DNA from: Amylibacter sp.
GTDB taxonomy: Bacteria; Pseudomonadota; Alphaproteobacteria; Rhodobacterales; Rhodobacteraceae
Reading direction: 5' to 3'
Length of the DNA stretch: 64,000 nucleotides
NCBI GenBank assembly: GCA_021775355.1
Contig: JAJFHZ010000013.1
Span: 1 to 64,000, forward strand
In this document: one piece after another, positions 7,304 through 16,844 of the stretch
Position numbering within the stretch: position 1 is the first letter of the stretch
How the letters are laid out: every line of letters starts with the position of its first letter
The notes under the pieces: model-generated
What the model was told of the DNA's origin: nothing
What the model saw: the letters and a program-made list of their open reading frames with translations, nothing else
The model's database searches: none
Position numbers and translations under genes: made by a program

Positions 7304-8803
7304 ATGAAACGCGTCGAAATTTCAGGTCCGGATATTATCGAGACTGTACGTGCTGCACTTCAATTCATCTCCTACTATCATACAAAAGATTATTTGATGC
7401 ATTTATCGGAAGCGTATGAACGCGAGGAAAGCGCACCTGCACATGGCGCAATAGGGCAAATACTTGAAAGTTCACGGCTTGCGGCAATCGGGCAGCGTCC
7501 TATGTGCCAAGACACAGGGATGGTGACCGTGTTTGCAAGATTGGGCCAAGATGCACATATCAATTCTGAAAAGACGTTGTCCGATCTTATTAACGACGGC
7601 GTGCGGTTTGCCTATCTTGACGCCAAGAACCCCCTGCGTGCATCAATGGTCGATGATCCGCTCTTTGACAGAAAGAACACAAAAGACAACACCCCGGCCG
7701 TAACACATGTGGAATTGGTTGCGGGCAATACGCTTGAACTTATGATTGCCGCCAAAGGCGGTGGATCGGAAAACAAAGCCCGATTTACGGTCTTGAACCC
7801 ATCCGAATCCGTAAGTGACTGGGTTGTCCAAACGATAGAAACACTTGGGGCGGGCTGGTGCCCACCCGGGGTTATCGGGATCGGTGTCGGGGGTAGTTCC
7901 GAAAAAGCCATGTTGTTGGCAAAACGCGCCGTTATGGAACCCATTGACATGTCCGAATTGGTTCGGCGCGGTCCGAATAGTAATTCGGAAGAATTTCGAC
8001 TTGATCTTTACAACCGTATCAATGCCCTTGGAATAGGTGCGCAGGGTCTAGGTGGTGTGACGACTGTTGTAGATGTTAAACTTGCGACTTACCCCACGCA
8101 CGCGGCATCACAACCCGTCGCGCTAATGCCGCAGTGTGCTGCCAACAGGCACGCCCGCGTTACGCTTGATGGTTCCGGGCCAGCCTACATGTCACCGCCT
8201 AACTTGTCCGATTGGCCAAGTATTATGAATGAGCAATCAACCGTGAACCTAAGACGTGTGAACTTGGATACACTAACGCGCGAAAAAATGGCTGACTGGA
8301 AAACAGGTGAAACGTTGCTTCTAAGCGGAAAAATGTTAACCGGGCGCGATGCCGCCCACAAACGCTTGGCTGACATGCAAGCGGCTGGTCAGGAACTGCC
8401 CGTAAGCCTTAAAGACAGGGTGATTTACTATGTCGGCCCTGTCGATCCTGTCAAAGGCGAGACCATTGGACCAGCCGGACCCACGACATCCAATAGAATG
8501 GACGGATTTACGGATATGGTGCTGGGCGAAGGATTACTGTCGATGATTGGCAAGGCAGAACGAAGTCAGGCAACCATAGACAAAATAGCGACCCATAAAG
8601 CCACATATCTTATTGCTGTCGGCGGAGCTGCGGTATTGGTTGCAAAAGCCATTCGAAACGCGAAGGTCGTCGCATTTGCAGATCTGGGCATGGAAGCCAT
8701 TCATGAATTCACGGTTGTAGACATGCCGGTGACAGTGGCCGTGGATACACAAGGCGTATCGATACACACGACGGGACCAAAACGCTGGCGCCGCAAACAA
8801 TAG
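7304..8803 (+). CDS. fumA: Fumarate hydratase, class I (iron-sulfur)
   Basis: Interconverts fumarate and malate in the TCA cycle using an oxygen-sensitive 4Fe-4S cluster. The 499 residues contain both the alpha domain (N-terminal, FumA alpha) and beta domain of class I fumarases. The three cluster cysteines are visible at Cys68 (MCQDTG), Cys186 (WCPPGV) and Cys278 (PQCAANRH). The beta domain shows YYVGPVDP and GPTTSNRMDGF, typical of the family. AAGGAGAACC precedes the ATG. It follows the histidine kinase by 63 bases and precedes a tRNA, so it is likely expressed alone. Class I enzymes of this type can also act on tartrate or mesaconate, but fumarase is the best call. Confidence 0.93.
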   Translation: MKRVEISGPDIIETVRAALQFISYYHTKDYLMHLSEAYEREESAPAHGAIGQILESSRLAAIGQRPMCQDTGMVTVFARLGQDAHINSEKTLSDLINDGVRFAYLDAKNPLRASMVDDPLFDRKNTKDNTPAVTHVELVAGNTLELMIAAKGGGSENKARFTVLNPSESVSDWVVQTIETLGAGWCPPGVIGIGVGGSSEKAMLLAKRAVMEPIDMSELVRRGPNSNSEEFRLDLYNRINALGIGAQGLGGVTTVVDVKLATYPTHAASQPVALMPQCAANRHARVTLDGSGPAYMSPPNLSDWPSIMNEQSTVNLRRVNLDTLTREKMADWKTGETLLLSGKMLTGRDAAHKRLADMQAAGQELPVSLKDRVIYYVGPVDPVKGETIGPAGPTTSNRMDGFTDMVLGEGLLSMIGKAERSQATIDKIATHKATYLIAVGGAAVLVAKAIRNAKVVAFADLGMEAIHEFTVVDMPVTVAVDTQGVSIHTTGPKRWRRKQ

Positions 8804-8851
8804 CAATCTTTCGTTGTGAATGAATTTCAACGACATAATATCTATGAAATT

Positions 8852-8928
8852 TGGTAGGCCCGGCAGGACTCGAACCTGCGACCAAAGCGTTATGAGCGCT
8901 CTGCTCTAACCAACTGAGCTACAGGCCC
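8852..8928 (-). tRNA. tRNA with CAU anticodon, probably tRNA-Ile2 (lysidine type)
   Basis: The minus strand forms a complete cloverleaf with acceptor GGGCCTG, anticodon loop CTCATAA and encoded CCA. CAU can be Met or, after lysidine modification, Ile. The C4-G69 and C5-G68 pairs, discriminator A and the TTGGTCGCAGG variable/T region match tRNA-Ile2 better than elongator Met. Automatic tools often label it Met. Confidence 0.85.
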
Positions 8929-8983
8929 GCCTTGAGATCATGACCTATCAGATGTTTTGTTCAGGTCAAGCGGTTCTGGTGGA

Positions 8984-9898
8984 TTATGAAAAACGTAATG
9001 CGTGCATATAGTCGGTACCCGCCATTTTTGTTAGTAATGCATCAATAAACAGCAAAGCACGGCGATTTAAAGAGTTGCGATGCGGATGAACAATATAGAT
9101 CGACCTTTGGGCCATTCGATATTCCGGCAGCAAGATTTCCAGATCGCCCTGATCGAGTAAGTGCTGGACTGAGGCGCGCGGCATGCGGGCAAAGCCAATT
9201 CCGCGCAACAGTGCCTGTTGCATCAGGTTCGGGGCATCCGCCCTGAACCCGATATTCACTGGAATTTGGACATCACCGCCTTCTTTACTGGCTGATATGA
9301 AGCCATTAGCACCACCAATGCTAAACTCGATATAATTCAGCTTTTCAATCTGGTCTAAACGATTAGGCCTGCCGTTTGCATCTAAATAGGCCGGGCTTGC
9401 AACGAGGACGATGTCCAAAGCACCGATTTTACGGACCACACCGTCAGACTGGCCTTGCGACCCTATGCGAATAGCAAAATCATACCCTTCGCGCACAACA
9501 TCCACGACCCTGTTTTCAACCTGCATCAGGATTTCCAAGTCAGGATTGGTCTGGTGTAAATCCGAAATCAATTCCCCCAAAACAAGGTCAGCAATGGCCT
9601 GGCTGGTAGAGATTTTCAACCTGCCGGCGGTAGACCCGTCAAGCGTATCAAGTTCTGCCAAAATCTGGTTATGGGTTTCCTGTATTTGCAATGCGTGCCG
9701 ACATATAATTTTTCCCGCGTCAGTTGGCAGCGTGCCGCTTTTACTGCGCTGCAACAGCTTGCACCCATAATATTGTTCAAGAGCGGCCATTTGTTGGCTT
9801 ATTGCAGGCTGCGTTATACCTTTACGCCGTGCCCCGGCACTAAGCGACCCTTCATCTATCACAGCCAAAAAATTCGCAAGAAACCCAAGATGATCCAT
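8984..9898 (-). CDS. LysR-family transcriptional regulator
   Basis: A 304-residue LysR protein. Residues 4-62 hold the winged helix-turn-helix (LSAGARRKGITQPAISQQMA), and about 90-295 the LysR substrate-binding fold with the usual GRLKIS start and IRIG motif. It is transcribed divergently from the Tat-exported MBL-fold hydrolase at 10014 with 115 bases between them, the classic arrangement in which a LysR protein controls its neighbour and itself. The intergenic region has an inverted repeat at 9968-10002 that could be the operator. The inducer is unknown. Confidence 0.88.
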   Translation of the reverse strand: MDHLGFLANFLAVIDEGSLSAGARRKGITQPAISQQMAALEQYYGCKLLQRSKSGTLPTDAGKIICRHALQIQETHNQILAELDTLDGSTAGRLKISTSQAIADLVLGELISDLHQTNPDLEILMQVENRVVDVVREGYDFAIRIGSQGQSDGVVRKIGALDIVLVASPAYLDANGRPNRLDQIEKLNYIEFSIGGANGFISASKEGGDVQIPVNIGFRADAPNLMQQALLRGIGFARMPRASVQHLLDQGDLEILLPEYRMAQRSIYIVHPHRNSLNRRALLFIDALLTKMAGTDYMHALRFS

Positions 9899-9967
9899 GT
9901 CTTATCCATAAGCGTTTCTTTTATCATATATAAGAAGTACCGAGCTTACAGCCCTTAATCCCAAAAT

Positions 9968-10002
9968 ATATAGGGAACTTCAATTCCATTAATATCCTAT
10001 AT
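9968..10002. promoter_or_regulatory. Inverted repeat between LysR and MBL-fold genes, possible operator
   Basis: ATATAGG (9968-9974) and CCTATAT (9996-10002) are perfect inverted copies, just before the Shine-Dalgarno of the MBL gene. Position suits a LysR site, though the arms are AT-rich and short. Confidence 0.35.
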
Positions 10003-10013
10003 CGGAGCTTGTT

Positions 10014-10988
10014 ATGAAACCCACACGACGCACATTCCTGAAACTCTCGGCCACTGGTTTGGCTACCCCGGCAATTCTAGTGACGATACCCGTTTTAGCC
10101 AATACCCCCAAACGCGGCAAACAAATAACAGGTGTGAACCGTATGCAAGTAGGCAACTTTGAAGTGACCGCCCTATTGGACGGTGCCCTGACAGTAAACC
10201 CAGAACTGATTATGGGTTATGATGAAGACATCGCTGCCAAAACCCTGTCCCACCAACATCTGCCAGCGGCACCAATGGGCCAAGTGATCCCGGTAACCGG
10301 GTATTTGGTGAACACGGGCGACAAATTGATTGCCATTGATAGCGGTACAACGGATAGTTTTGTCGATACGCTGGGGAATTACCACACATCACTGTCCAAT
10401 GCAGGCGTAAGCGTTGATCAGATCGATCATGTGATTGCCACACATCTGCATGTGGATCACATTGGCGGATTGACCGATGGCAAAGGCAACGCAATGTTCC
10501 CGAACGCTGATCTGATCACCAATCAGGTTGAATGGGACTTCTGGCACAATGACACGCTTCGATCGCAGTCCAGCGATATGGAAAAATCCTTTTTTGACAT
10601 CGCCCTCACACAAACCGCACCATATAACGACCGGATCACAATTGTTAAGCAAAACACAGAAATTGTCCCGGGTGTGGAACTGGTGCCCTTACCCGGCCAT
10701 ACCCCGGGTCACATGGGTGTGCATCTGCGATCTAATGGTGATGAATTGTTGATTTGGGGCGATATTATTCATACCACAAAGCTGCAATTTGCAAACCCGG
10801 ACTGGACGATCGCATTTGATATTGATCAAGATATGGCGCGCAAAACCCGTGCACGTTTGTTGGATCAAGTTGCAACAGACAGGGTTAAGGTTGCAGGTAT
10901 GCATCTGGATTTTCCGGGCTTTGGTCATGTCACCCGATCAGGTGGTCAATACCATTTTGAACCAACTGCTTGGGATTACAACATATAG
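10014..10988 (+). CDS. Tat-exported MBL-fold metallo-hydrolase
   Basis: The N terminus is a twin-arginine signal (TRRTFLKLSA) followed by a hydrophobic stretch and an ANT cleavage region near 29-31, so the folded metalloenzyme is exported to the periplasm. The metallo-beta-lactamase signature HLHVDH gives ligands His144, His146, Asp148 and His149, with further ligands at the PGHTPGH stretch (about 228-233), Asp250 and His253. This pattern is typical of lactonase-like and related hydrolases; the actual substrate is not evident. GGAG lies 6 bases before the ATG. The divergent LysR gene is the likely regulator. Family assignment is firm, function open. Confidence 0.85.
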   Translation: MKPTRRTFLKLSATGLATPAILVTIPVLANTPKRGKQITGVNRMQVGNFEVTALLDGALTVNPELIMGYDEDIAAKTLSHQHLPAAPMGQVIPVTGYLVNTGDKLIAIDSGTTDSFVDTLGNYHTSLSNAGVSVDQIDHVIATHLHVDHIGGLTDGKGNAMFPNADLITNQVEWDFWHNDTLRSQSSDMEKSFFDIALTQTAPYNDRITIVKQNTEIVPGVELVPLPGHTPGHMGVHLRSNGDELLIWGDIIHTTKLQFANPDWTIAFDIDQDMARKTRARLLDQVATDRVKVAGMHLDFPGFGHVTRSGGQYHFEPTAWDYNI

Positions 10989-11007
10989 ACAGGCGATATA
11001 TCTTTCC

Positions 11008-11084
11008 CTTTCTGCCCCCATAGGCCGCTTCGCTGTTTTCATTTCAGAAAGCTTGGGTTAAATGGGGGCAAACTTGGCTATGGG
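11008..11084 (+). promoter_or_regulatory. Candidate structured leader of purM with competing hairpins
   Basis: TGCCCCCAT (11013-11021) pairs perfectly with ATGGGGGCA (11062-11070); CCCATAG (11017-11023) can instead pair with CTATGGG (11078-11084); and CTTTCTG (11008-11014) pairs with CAGAAAG (11045-11051). These choices exclude each other in a simple fold, as in attenuators or riboswitches. It could also serve as terminator for the upstream gene. Confidence 0.4.
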
Positions 11085-11102
11085 CCTGATTTGGGGATAG
11101 AT

Positions 11103-12146
11103 ATGAGCGATCTTAAGAACTCTTTGACATATGCAGATGCAGGCGTCGATATTGACGCGGGCAACGCATTGGTAGAGCGGATTAAACCGGCGGCTAAATC
11201 CACCAAACGCCCAGGCGTTATGGACGGGCTTGGCGGCTTTGGTGCGATGTTTGATCTGAAAGCCGCAGGCTTTAATGATCCGGTTCTTGTGTCTGCAACT
11301 GACGGTGTCGGCACCAAGCTGCGGATTGCGATTGATACAGGCAAACTGGATACGGTCGGGATTGATCTGGTCGCGATGTGCGTGAACGATCTGATCTGTC
11401 AGGGTGCTGTACCTTTGTTTTTCCTTGATTATTTCGCAACAGGCAAGTTGGATATCGACAAAGCCACAGATGTGATCAACGGCATTGCCGAAGGTTGCCG
11501 ACAGGCCAATACAGCCCTTGTGGGCGGTGAAACTGCAGAAATGCCGGGCATGTATGAAGGCGAAGATTTTGATCTGGCGGGTTTTGCCGTGGGCGCTATG
11601 GAACGCGGCGGCATGTTGCCAAGAGACGTGGCCGAGGGCGATGTTTTACTGGGTCTGCCTTCTAGCGGTATCCACTCAAACGGTTATTCTCTGGTACGCA
11701 AAATCGTTGAAATGGCAGGGCTTGACTGGAATGACCCCTCACCCTTTGGTGACGGACGTGCATGTGACGCGCTGTTGGAGCCGACAAAAATTTATGTCCG
11801 CCCTGCGGTGGCCGCCCTTGAAACGGGTCATTTGAAAGCGTTGGCCCATATCACAGGTGGCGGTTTGACCGAAAACTTGCCACGCGCCTTGCCCCATGGT
11901 TTGGGTGCTGAAATTGATCTGAACAGTTGGGAACGACTGCCAATTTTCAACTGGTTGATTACGCAAGCGGGTCTGGCGCAAGACGAAGCGTTGAAAACCT
12001 TTAACTGCGGCATTGGCATGATTGCGATTTGTGCCCCAGAAAATGTAGCTGAAATAGAAGCAGCATTTACGGCTGAAAACATCAACCCCGTTCGTATCGG
12101 CACAATCGTCAAAGGTGAAGGTGTCGCCTATTCGGGTAACCTATGA
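11103..12146 (+). CDS. purM: Phosphoribosylformylglycinamidine cyclo-ligase (AIR synthetase)
   Basis: Closes the imidazole ring of purines: converts FGAM and ATP to AIR in the cytoplasm. The 347-residue protein shows the AIR synthase N-terminal domain ([22 protein letters not shown]) and C-terminal domain ([28 protein letters not shown]). The ATG at 11103 is preceded by a GGGGATAG stretch and gives the standard PurM start; a TTG 12 bases upstream is less likely. Its stop overlaps the purN start by 4 bases (ATGA), so purM-purN-TfoX_C is one transcript. The leader contains competing hairpins. Confidence 0.96.
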   Translation: MSDLKNSLTYADAGVDIDAGNALVERIKPAAKSTKRPGVMDGLGGFGAMFDLKAAGFNDPVLVSATDGVGTKLRIAIDTGKLDTVGIDLVAMCVNDLICQGAVPLFFLDYFATGKLDIDKATDVINGIAEGCRQANTALVGGETAEMPGMYEGEDFDLAGFAVGAMERGGMLPRDVAEGDVLLGLPSSGIHSNGYSLVRKIVEMAGLDWNDPSPFGDGRACDALLEPTKIYVRPAVAALETGHLKALAHITGGGLTENLPRALPHGLGAEIDLNSWERLPIFNWLITQAGLAQDEALKTFNCGIGMIAICAPENVAEIEAAFTAENINPVRIGTIVKGEGVAYSGNL

Positions 12147-12715
12147 CCAAACGCGTTGCCATTTTAATTTCCGGCAGCGGCTCTAACATGGTGTCGCTGG
12201 TTGAAGCGATGAAATCCCCTGACTTTGGCGCAAAACCTGTTTTGGTTCTGGCAAATAAAGCGGAAGCTGCGGGTCTGGAAAAAGCCAAAGCATTGGGTGT
12301 ACCGACCGCCGTTGTCGACCATCGGCCGTATAAGGGTGATCGTGCGGCGTTTGATACTGAATTGCATGAAGTTCTAAGCTCTTACAAACCCGATATTGTT
12401 TGCCTTGCAGGGTTCATGCGGATTTTCACGCCTGAACTGATCGAGAAATGGGCAGGCAAAATGCTGAATATCCACCCTGCCCTGTTACCTAAATACAAAG
12501 GGTTGAATACACATCAACGGGCACTGGATGCAGGTGATGCAATGGGCGGATGTTCCGTACATATCGTCACCCCCGAATTGGATGCGGGACCTGTCGTGAA
12601 GCAGGTTGAGGTTCCAATTTTGCCAAATGATACAGCCGATACACTCACCGCCCGCGTTATCAAAGAAGAACACAAATTATATCCCGCCGCCTTGAAAGAA
12701 TTCGCGAAAGCATGA
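12143..12715 (+). CDS. purN: Phosphoribosylglycinamide formyltransferase
   Basis: Transfers the formyl group of 10-formyl-tetrahydrofolate to GAR, the third step of purine synthesis. The 190 residues match PurN length and show the start [11 protein letters not shown], the folate-site motif [13 protein letters not shown] with the catalytic His, and [14 protein letters not shown]. Translationally coupled to purM upstream (ATGA) and to the TfoX_C gene downstream (ATGA), so all three are co-expressed. No oddities. Confidence 0.96.
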   Translation: MTKRVAILISGSGSNMVSLVEAMKSPDFGAKPVLVLANKAEAAGLEKAKALGVPTAVVDHRPYKGDRAAFDTELHEVLSSYKPDIVCLAGFMRIFTPELIEKWAGKMLNIHPALLPKYKGLNTHQRALDAGDAMGGCSVHIVTPELDAGPVVKQVEVPILPNDTADTLTARVIKEEHKLYPAALKEFAKA

Positions 12716-13047
12716 GCGGCAAACCGTCCAGTATCCGCAATCTTGGCCCCGCCTCAGATATATTTTATGGTCGCGCGGATATTAAAACGGCAGAGCAGCT
12801 ACGCGACCTTGGCCCTGACGAAGCTTATTTCCGTTCCTTACAAGCTGGCGGCAAGTCACATTTCATCGGTTATTACGCGCTTGTCATGGGTTTACAGGGT
12901 CGGCCGTGGAATGACTGTCAGGGTATTGAGAAAAAAGACCTTCAAAAGCGGTTTGATGCAATCAAGGCGCGGCTGTCGGGTAAAGATAAAGGCCGCTCCG
13001 AATTTGAAGCGGCCTTGAATGCGTTGGGTGTTATCTCTCAAAAATAA
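12712..13047 (+). CDS. TfoX C-terminal-domain protein
   Basis: A 111-residue protein made of a single TfoX_C (Sxy C-terminal) domain. The diagnostic features are IRNLGPASDIFYGRADIKTA at the start (a helix-hairpin-helix-like NLGP motif) and the late GLQGRPWND. In gammaproteobacteria the full TfoX/Sxy helps turn on competence genes through CRP; stand-alone C-terminal domains in alphaproteobacteria have no proven role. It overlaps purN by 4 bases and is thus tied to purine synthesis transcription, which may only be convenience. The start is fixed by the ATGA overlap. Confidence 0.75.
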   Translation: MSGKPSSIRNLGPASDIFYGRADIKTAEQLRDLGPDEAYFRSLQAGGKSHFIGYYALVMGLQGRPWNDCQGIEKKDLQKRFDAIKARLSGKDKGRSEFEAALNALGVISQK

Positions 13048-13077
13048 CGCCCTGATTTATTTTACATTACTGTAAAA

Positions 13078-13596
13078 TTATTTACCAAAAACCCGTAATT
13101 TAACATCTGCAGCAAAGCCCGCCACAGTTGTTTTATAGTCCTCCGCAGGCTTTTTAGTAACAATTGCTCCAAGCAATCCACCAGGCGCATATCCTTTTCC
13201 ATTCCCCAGAACTTTTGTTTCTGGGACTATGATCTCTTTTGTCTTTGAATCAATAACCGTTGCACGGCCTGTAACAGTGCTAATCCCGCCAAGTAATACA
13301 GATTGCCCTGGCGATACTAATCTGAAACTATCCAGCTTTACGACCAGTGTTACTGGCCGCGCCCCAGATGGCGATGTTGTTGTTTCACGGATAAGAGCCG
13401 AAAGAATATCAGCCTTAATCTTGTCATTTGGCACCTTAAATTGTCGGCCTGTTACTCCATTTTTAAGATTACTAACATCAACAGAAACCGCATCAACCTT
13501 CAAACCTTTAGAAACAGTTTCTTCTATCAAAGGTGCCGCACAACCAGTAATTATAAGAGCAGCAAACATTCCCAGAACATTTCTTCTATTTATCAT
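13078..13596 (-). CDS. Putative envelope lipoprotein (172 aa)
   Basis: The N terminus is a lipoprotein signal peptide with basic start INRRN, hydrophobic core and lipobox ITGC (Cys19). The mature domain of about 150 residues alternates beta strands and has no other cysteine; it resembles periplasmic lipoproteins that carry a conserved domain of unknown function, with phrases such as RATVIDSKTKEIIVPE. It contains a basic N-region with twin arginine, but the lipobox argues for Sec. It is convergent with the TfoX_C gene and separated from ndk by a hairpin terminator, so it stands alone. Function unknown. Confidence 0.6.
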   Translation of the reverse strand: MINRRNVLGMFAALIITGCAAPLIEETVSKGLKVDAVSVDVSNLKNGVTGRQFKVPNDKIKADILSALIRETTTSPSGARPVTLVVKLDSFRLVSPGQSVLLGGISTVTGRATVIDSKTKEIIVPETKVLGNGKGYAPGGLLGAIVTKKPAEDYKTTVAGFAADVKLRVFGK

Positions 13597-13697
13597 TTTT
13601 TCTCCTAATCAATTATGATAAAAATTAATATTTATACGGATAACTCACTTATAATGTACTTCAAATCGCAAATTATATTTCCGCATAAACCTTTAAA

Positions 13698-13726
13698 CAG
13701 GGCCATGACAGCCCTGAATATTTTTT
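13698..13726 (+). terminator. Hairpin terminator between lipoprotein gene and ndk
   Basis: CAGGGC (13698-13703) and GCCCTG (13711-13716) form a 6-bp stem with a 7-base loop, followed on the plus strand by AATATTTTTT. The neighbouring genes are both on the minus strand, where the trailing sequence is TTTAAAGG; the element is most useful as the ndk terminator if it works in both directions. Confidence 0.45.
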
Positions 13727-13779
13727 CAACTTACGCACAACTTGGCGACACCAATTTACCTGCCGCCTGAGTTGGTTGC

Positions 13780-14202
13780 TTAACCAACCAACTCTAGACC
13801 ACTAAAGAAGAAAGCAATCTCTTCTGCTGCAGTTTCAGGTGCGTCTGATCCGTGAACAGAGTTTTCACCAAGCGACAAAGCAAACTCTTTGCGGATTGTG
13901 CCCGCGTCTGCATCGGCCGGGTTTGTTGCACCCATAATTTCGCGGTTGCGCAGGATGGCGTTTTCACCTTCCAGAACTTGCACAACGATTGGTTCGGAAA
14001 TCATGAATTCACACAATTCGCCGAAAAACGGGCGTTCTGAATGCACGCCGTAAAATGTTTGCGCTTGTGACAATGTCAGCTGAATGCGTTTTTGTGCGAT
14101 CACGCGCAATCCGCCCTCTTCCAACTTGGCAACGATCGCGCCCACTAGGTTACGTTTCGTTGCGTCCGGTTTCACGATTGAAAATGTACGTTCTAGGGCC
14201 AT
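13780..14202 (-). CDS. ndk: Nucleoside diphosphate kinase
   Basis: Balances nucleoside triphosphate pools by moving the gamma phosphate of ATP to other NDPs through a phospho-histidine. The 140 residues match the usual length. Visible motifs are the start [11 protein letters not shown] with Lys11, and NSVHGSDA with the catalytic His117. AAGG precedes the ATG at a suitable distance. It is a single gene with a hairpin downstream and an ABC-F gene divergent upstream. Confidence 0.97.
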   Translation of the reverse strand: MALERTFSIVKPDATKRNLVGAIVAKLEEGGLRVIAQKRIQLTLSQAQTFYGVHSERPFFGELCEFMISEPIVVQVLEGENAILRNREIMGATNPADADAGTIRKEFALSLGENSVHGSDAPETAAEEIAFFFSGLELVG

Positions 14203-14355
14203 GTCAGATTTCCTTTAAGGGATTGTATTTCTGGGCCGCACTAACACAAGGAATTCAACTTGAAAAGCCCAGAACGTTTCTGGCTTGTGCAACAATAAAC
14301 AATGGCAGAAACGCTGTGTGTTGACACTAAGCCCACACTATAGCAAAGCAGCGCA

Positions 14356-16236
14356 ATGATACGTATCGATGACATCTCTTATTCCATTCAGGGTCGCCAA
14401 TTGCTGGCGGGCGCAACGGCGACCATTCCCACGGGCCACAAGGTTGGTATTGTCGGGCGCAATGGGACAGGTAAAACAACACTGTTTCACCTGATCACGG
14501 GCAAATTACTGTTGGATGGCGGTGCTATCAGCACAGCCAAAGGGTTGCGGATTGGTGGGGTCAGTCAGGAAGTACCGTCAAATGAGGTCAGTCTGCTGGA
14601 TACGGTTCTGGCGTCAGATGTGGAACGCGCATCCCTAATGGCAGAGGCCGAAACAGCGACGGATGCAGACCGTATTGGTGAGATTTATGAACGTTTAACC
14701 GCGATTGACGCCTATTCAGGTGAAGCACGTGCTGCAAGCATCCTGAACGGTCTGGGTTTTGACCGCGAAGCCCAATTGCGTGCTTGTTCCGAGTTTTCGG
14801 GTGGTTGGCGGATGCGGGTGGCTTTGGCCGGTGTTTTATTTGCCCAACCAGAGATCCTGATGCTGGATGAGCCAACCAACTATTTGGACCTAGAGGGCAC
14901 GATCTGGCTGGAAAACTATCTGGCAAAATACCCCCACACCGTGTTGATCATTTCACACGACCGCACGCTTTTGAACAAGTCGGTGAATGCGATCTTGCAC
15001 CTTTATGATCAAAAACTTACACTCTATCAGGGTAATTACAACACGTTTGACAATGTGCGCCGTGCAAAACTGGCCGAACAGGCCTCTATGGCCAAGAAAC
15101 AAGATGCTGCACGTGACCATTTGCAGGCGTTTGTTGACCGGTTCCGTGCAAAAGCCTCAAAGGCAAAACAGGCACAGTCAAGATTGAAAATGCTGGAACG
15201 GATGCAACCGATTGCATCTTCGGTTGAAAACGCTGTAGCTGCGTTCAATTTTCCCGAACCAACAGAACTTTCCCCACCGATTCTGCGTCTTGACGGTGTT
15301 GATGTGGGCTATGATGGCACAGCAATCCTGCGCAATTTGAACCTGCGTATTGACCAGACCGACCGGATCGCACTTCTGGGGGCTAATGGTCAGGGTAAAT
15401 CTACGCTTTCCAAACTGTTAGCGGATAAACTTCAGCCAATGGAAGGCAACCTTATCCGCTCTTCCAAGTTAAAAATCGGTTATTTTGCCCAACATCAGGT
15501 GGATGAACTTTATCTAGATGAAACGCCGTTGCAGCATATCCAACGCGAACGCCCGCAAGAAGGCCAGGCACGGTTGCGCGGCCGCCTAGCGGCAGGCGGT
15601 GTTGGCAAAGAACAGGTTGATACTTTAGTGGGCAAACTGTCGGGTGGGCAAAAGGCGCGACTGTCATTGTTGCTGGCCACACTGGACGCGCCACATCTGG
15701 TAATTCTTGATGAGCCGACCAACCACCTGGATATTGAAAGCCGCGAAGCACTGGCTTTGGCCTTGGGCGAATACCAAGGTGCAGTTATTTTGGTCAGCCA
15801 CGATCCGCACCTGATCAACGCAATTGCCGATCAATTATGGTTGGTCAAAGACGGTACTGTACGGCCATATAATGAGGACTTGGAAGCTTATAAAACCATG
15901 TTGCTTGCCGAACGAGGTGGTGGTGGGGCTGCGAGTGAAGCCAAGAAAAAGGCCAAAGGGCCAAAGCAAAAACGCCTGTCAAATTCCGAAAGACGCAAGC
16001 TGACACAGCCTTTGCAAGAGGACGTCACAAAATGCGAAGAACGTATTGAAAAGTTGGAAAATATGAAGGCTAAAATTGCCGAACGTATGGCTGATCCGGA
16101 CTTTTACACGTCCGAAAGCACTGCAAAAGTTGAAGAATTAACCAAAAAGCACGGTGAAATCTTGCAGGCGATGGATAAAGCTGAAAAGCTATGGATGAAT
16201 GCCGGTGAAGCGTTGGACGCAGCGAAAAGACGATGA
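14356..16236 (+). CDS. ABC-F family ATPase (ribosome-associated type)
   Basis: A soluble protein with two ABC ATPase domains and no membrane segments, so not a transporter. Walker A motifs are GRNGTGKTT (34-42) and GANGQGKST (about 345); both signature loops (FSGGWRMRVALAG, LSGGQKARLSLL) and Walker B DEPTN motifs are intact. The interdomain linker (about 235-285) is basic and coiled, and a further charged coiled-coil extension fills the last 100 residues. Length 626 and this tail suggest the YheS/Uup side of the family, whose members act on the ribosome or tolerance to stalled states. Its stop overlaps the marC start (ATGA). The precise subfamily needs a tree. Confidence 0.88.
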   Translation: MIRIDDISYSIQGRQLLAGATATIPTGHKVGIVGRNGTGKTTLFHLITGKLLLDGGAISTAKGLRIGGVSQEVPSNEVSLLDTVLASDVERASLMAEAETATDADRIGEIYERLTAIDAYSGEARAASILNGLGFDREAQLRACSEFSGGWRMRVALAGVLFAQPEILMLDEPTNYLDLEGTIWLENYLAKYPHTVLIISHDRTLLNKSVNAILHLYDQKLTLYQGNYNTFDNVRRAKLAEQASMAKKQDAARDHLQAFVDRFRAKASKAKQAQSRLKMLERMQPIASSVENAVAAFNFPEPTELSPPILRLDGVDVGYDGTAILRNLNLRIDQTDRIALLGANGQGKSTLSKLLADKLQPMEGNLIRSSKLKIGYFAQHQVDELYLDETPLQHIQRERPQEGQARLRGRLAAGGVGKEQVDTLVGKLSGGQKARLSLLLATLDAPHLVILDEPTNHLDIESREALALALGEYQGAVILVSHDPHLINAIADQLWLVKDGTVRPYNEDLEAYKTMLLAERGGGGAASEAKKKAKGPKQKRLSNSERRKLTQPLQEDVTKCEERIEKLENMKAKIAERMADPDFYTSESTAKVEELTKKHGEILQAMDKAEKLWMNAGEALDAAKRR

Positions 16237-16844
16237 TAGATTTTTACATAGCAGCCTTTATAACACTGTTTTTGGTCATAGACCCGCCCGGACTGTTACC
16301 GCTATTCATTTCACTGACACAAGGGCATGCAGTCACACGACGTGGCATTGCGCTACGTGCTTGCCTGATCGCCGTATTCATTTTGGCGACCTTCGGAATT
16401 ATCGGTGAAACGTTATTAGAATTCATTGGCATCGGGTTGCCGGCCTTTCGCATTTCCGGCGGCTTATTGTTATTCCTGATGGCGGTTGAAATGTTATTCA
16501 ACAAACGCGCACAACGCCGCGAGGCACAGGCGGAAGACGACAATCACGATGACCCGTCAGTGTTTCCCTTGGCCACACCGTTGATTGCCGGCCCGGGTGC
16601 AATGGCCGCTATGATCCTGTTGGTCAGCGAAATGAGCGGCGACATTGGGTCTACCTTTATCGTTATCGCAGCGATGATCAGCGTCGTCGCGGTAACTTTT
16701 CTTTTATTTCTGACCAGCGGACCTGTTGAACGCTTATTGGGCCCCGTGGGGATCAAGGTGATTACACGGCTTATGGGGATGCTATTGGCGGCCCTGTCTG
16801 TGCAATTCGTCGTCGACGGGCTAAAGGGTCTGGGCGTTTTATGA
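16233..16844 (+). CDS. MarC-family integral membrane protein
   Basis: A 203-residue inner-membrane protein with six hydrophobic segments, matching the MarC/UPF0056 family. The start FITLFLVIDPPGLLPLFISL and the later PLATPLIAGPGAMAAMIL are family hallmarks. Despite the name, a role in multiple antibiotic resistance was not upheld in Escherichia coli, and the substrate is unknown. It overlaps the ABC-F gene upstream by 4 bases and the aspartic protease gene downstream by 4, so the three are translated together. Confidence 0.88.
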   Translation: MIDFYIAAFITLFLVIDPPGLLPLFISLTQGHAVTRRGIALRACLIAVFILATFGIIGETLLEFIGIGLPAFRISGGLLLFLMAVEMLFNKRAQRREAQAEDDNHDDPSVFPLATPLIAGPGAMAAMILLVSEMSGDIGSTFIVIAAMISVVAVTFLLFLTSGPVERLLGPVGIKVITRLMGMLLAALSVQFVVDGLKGLGVL

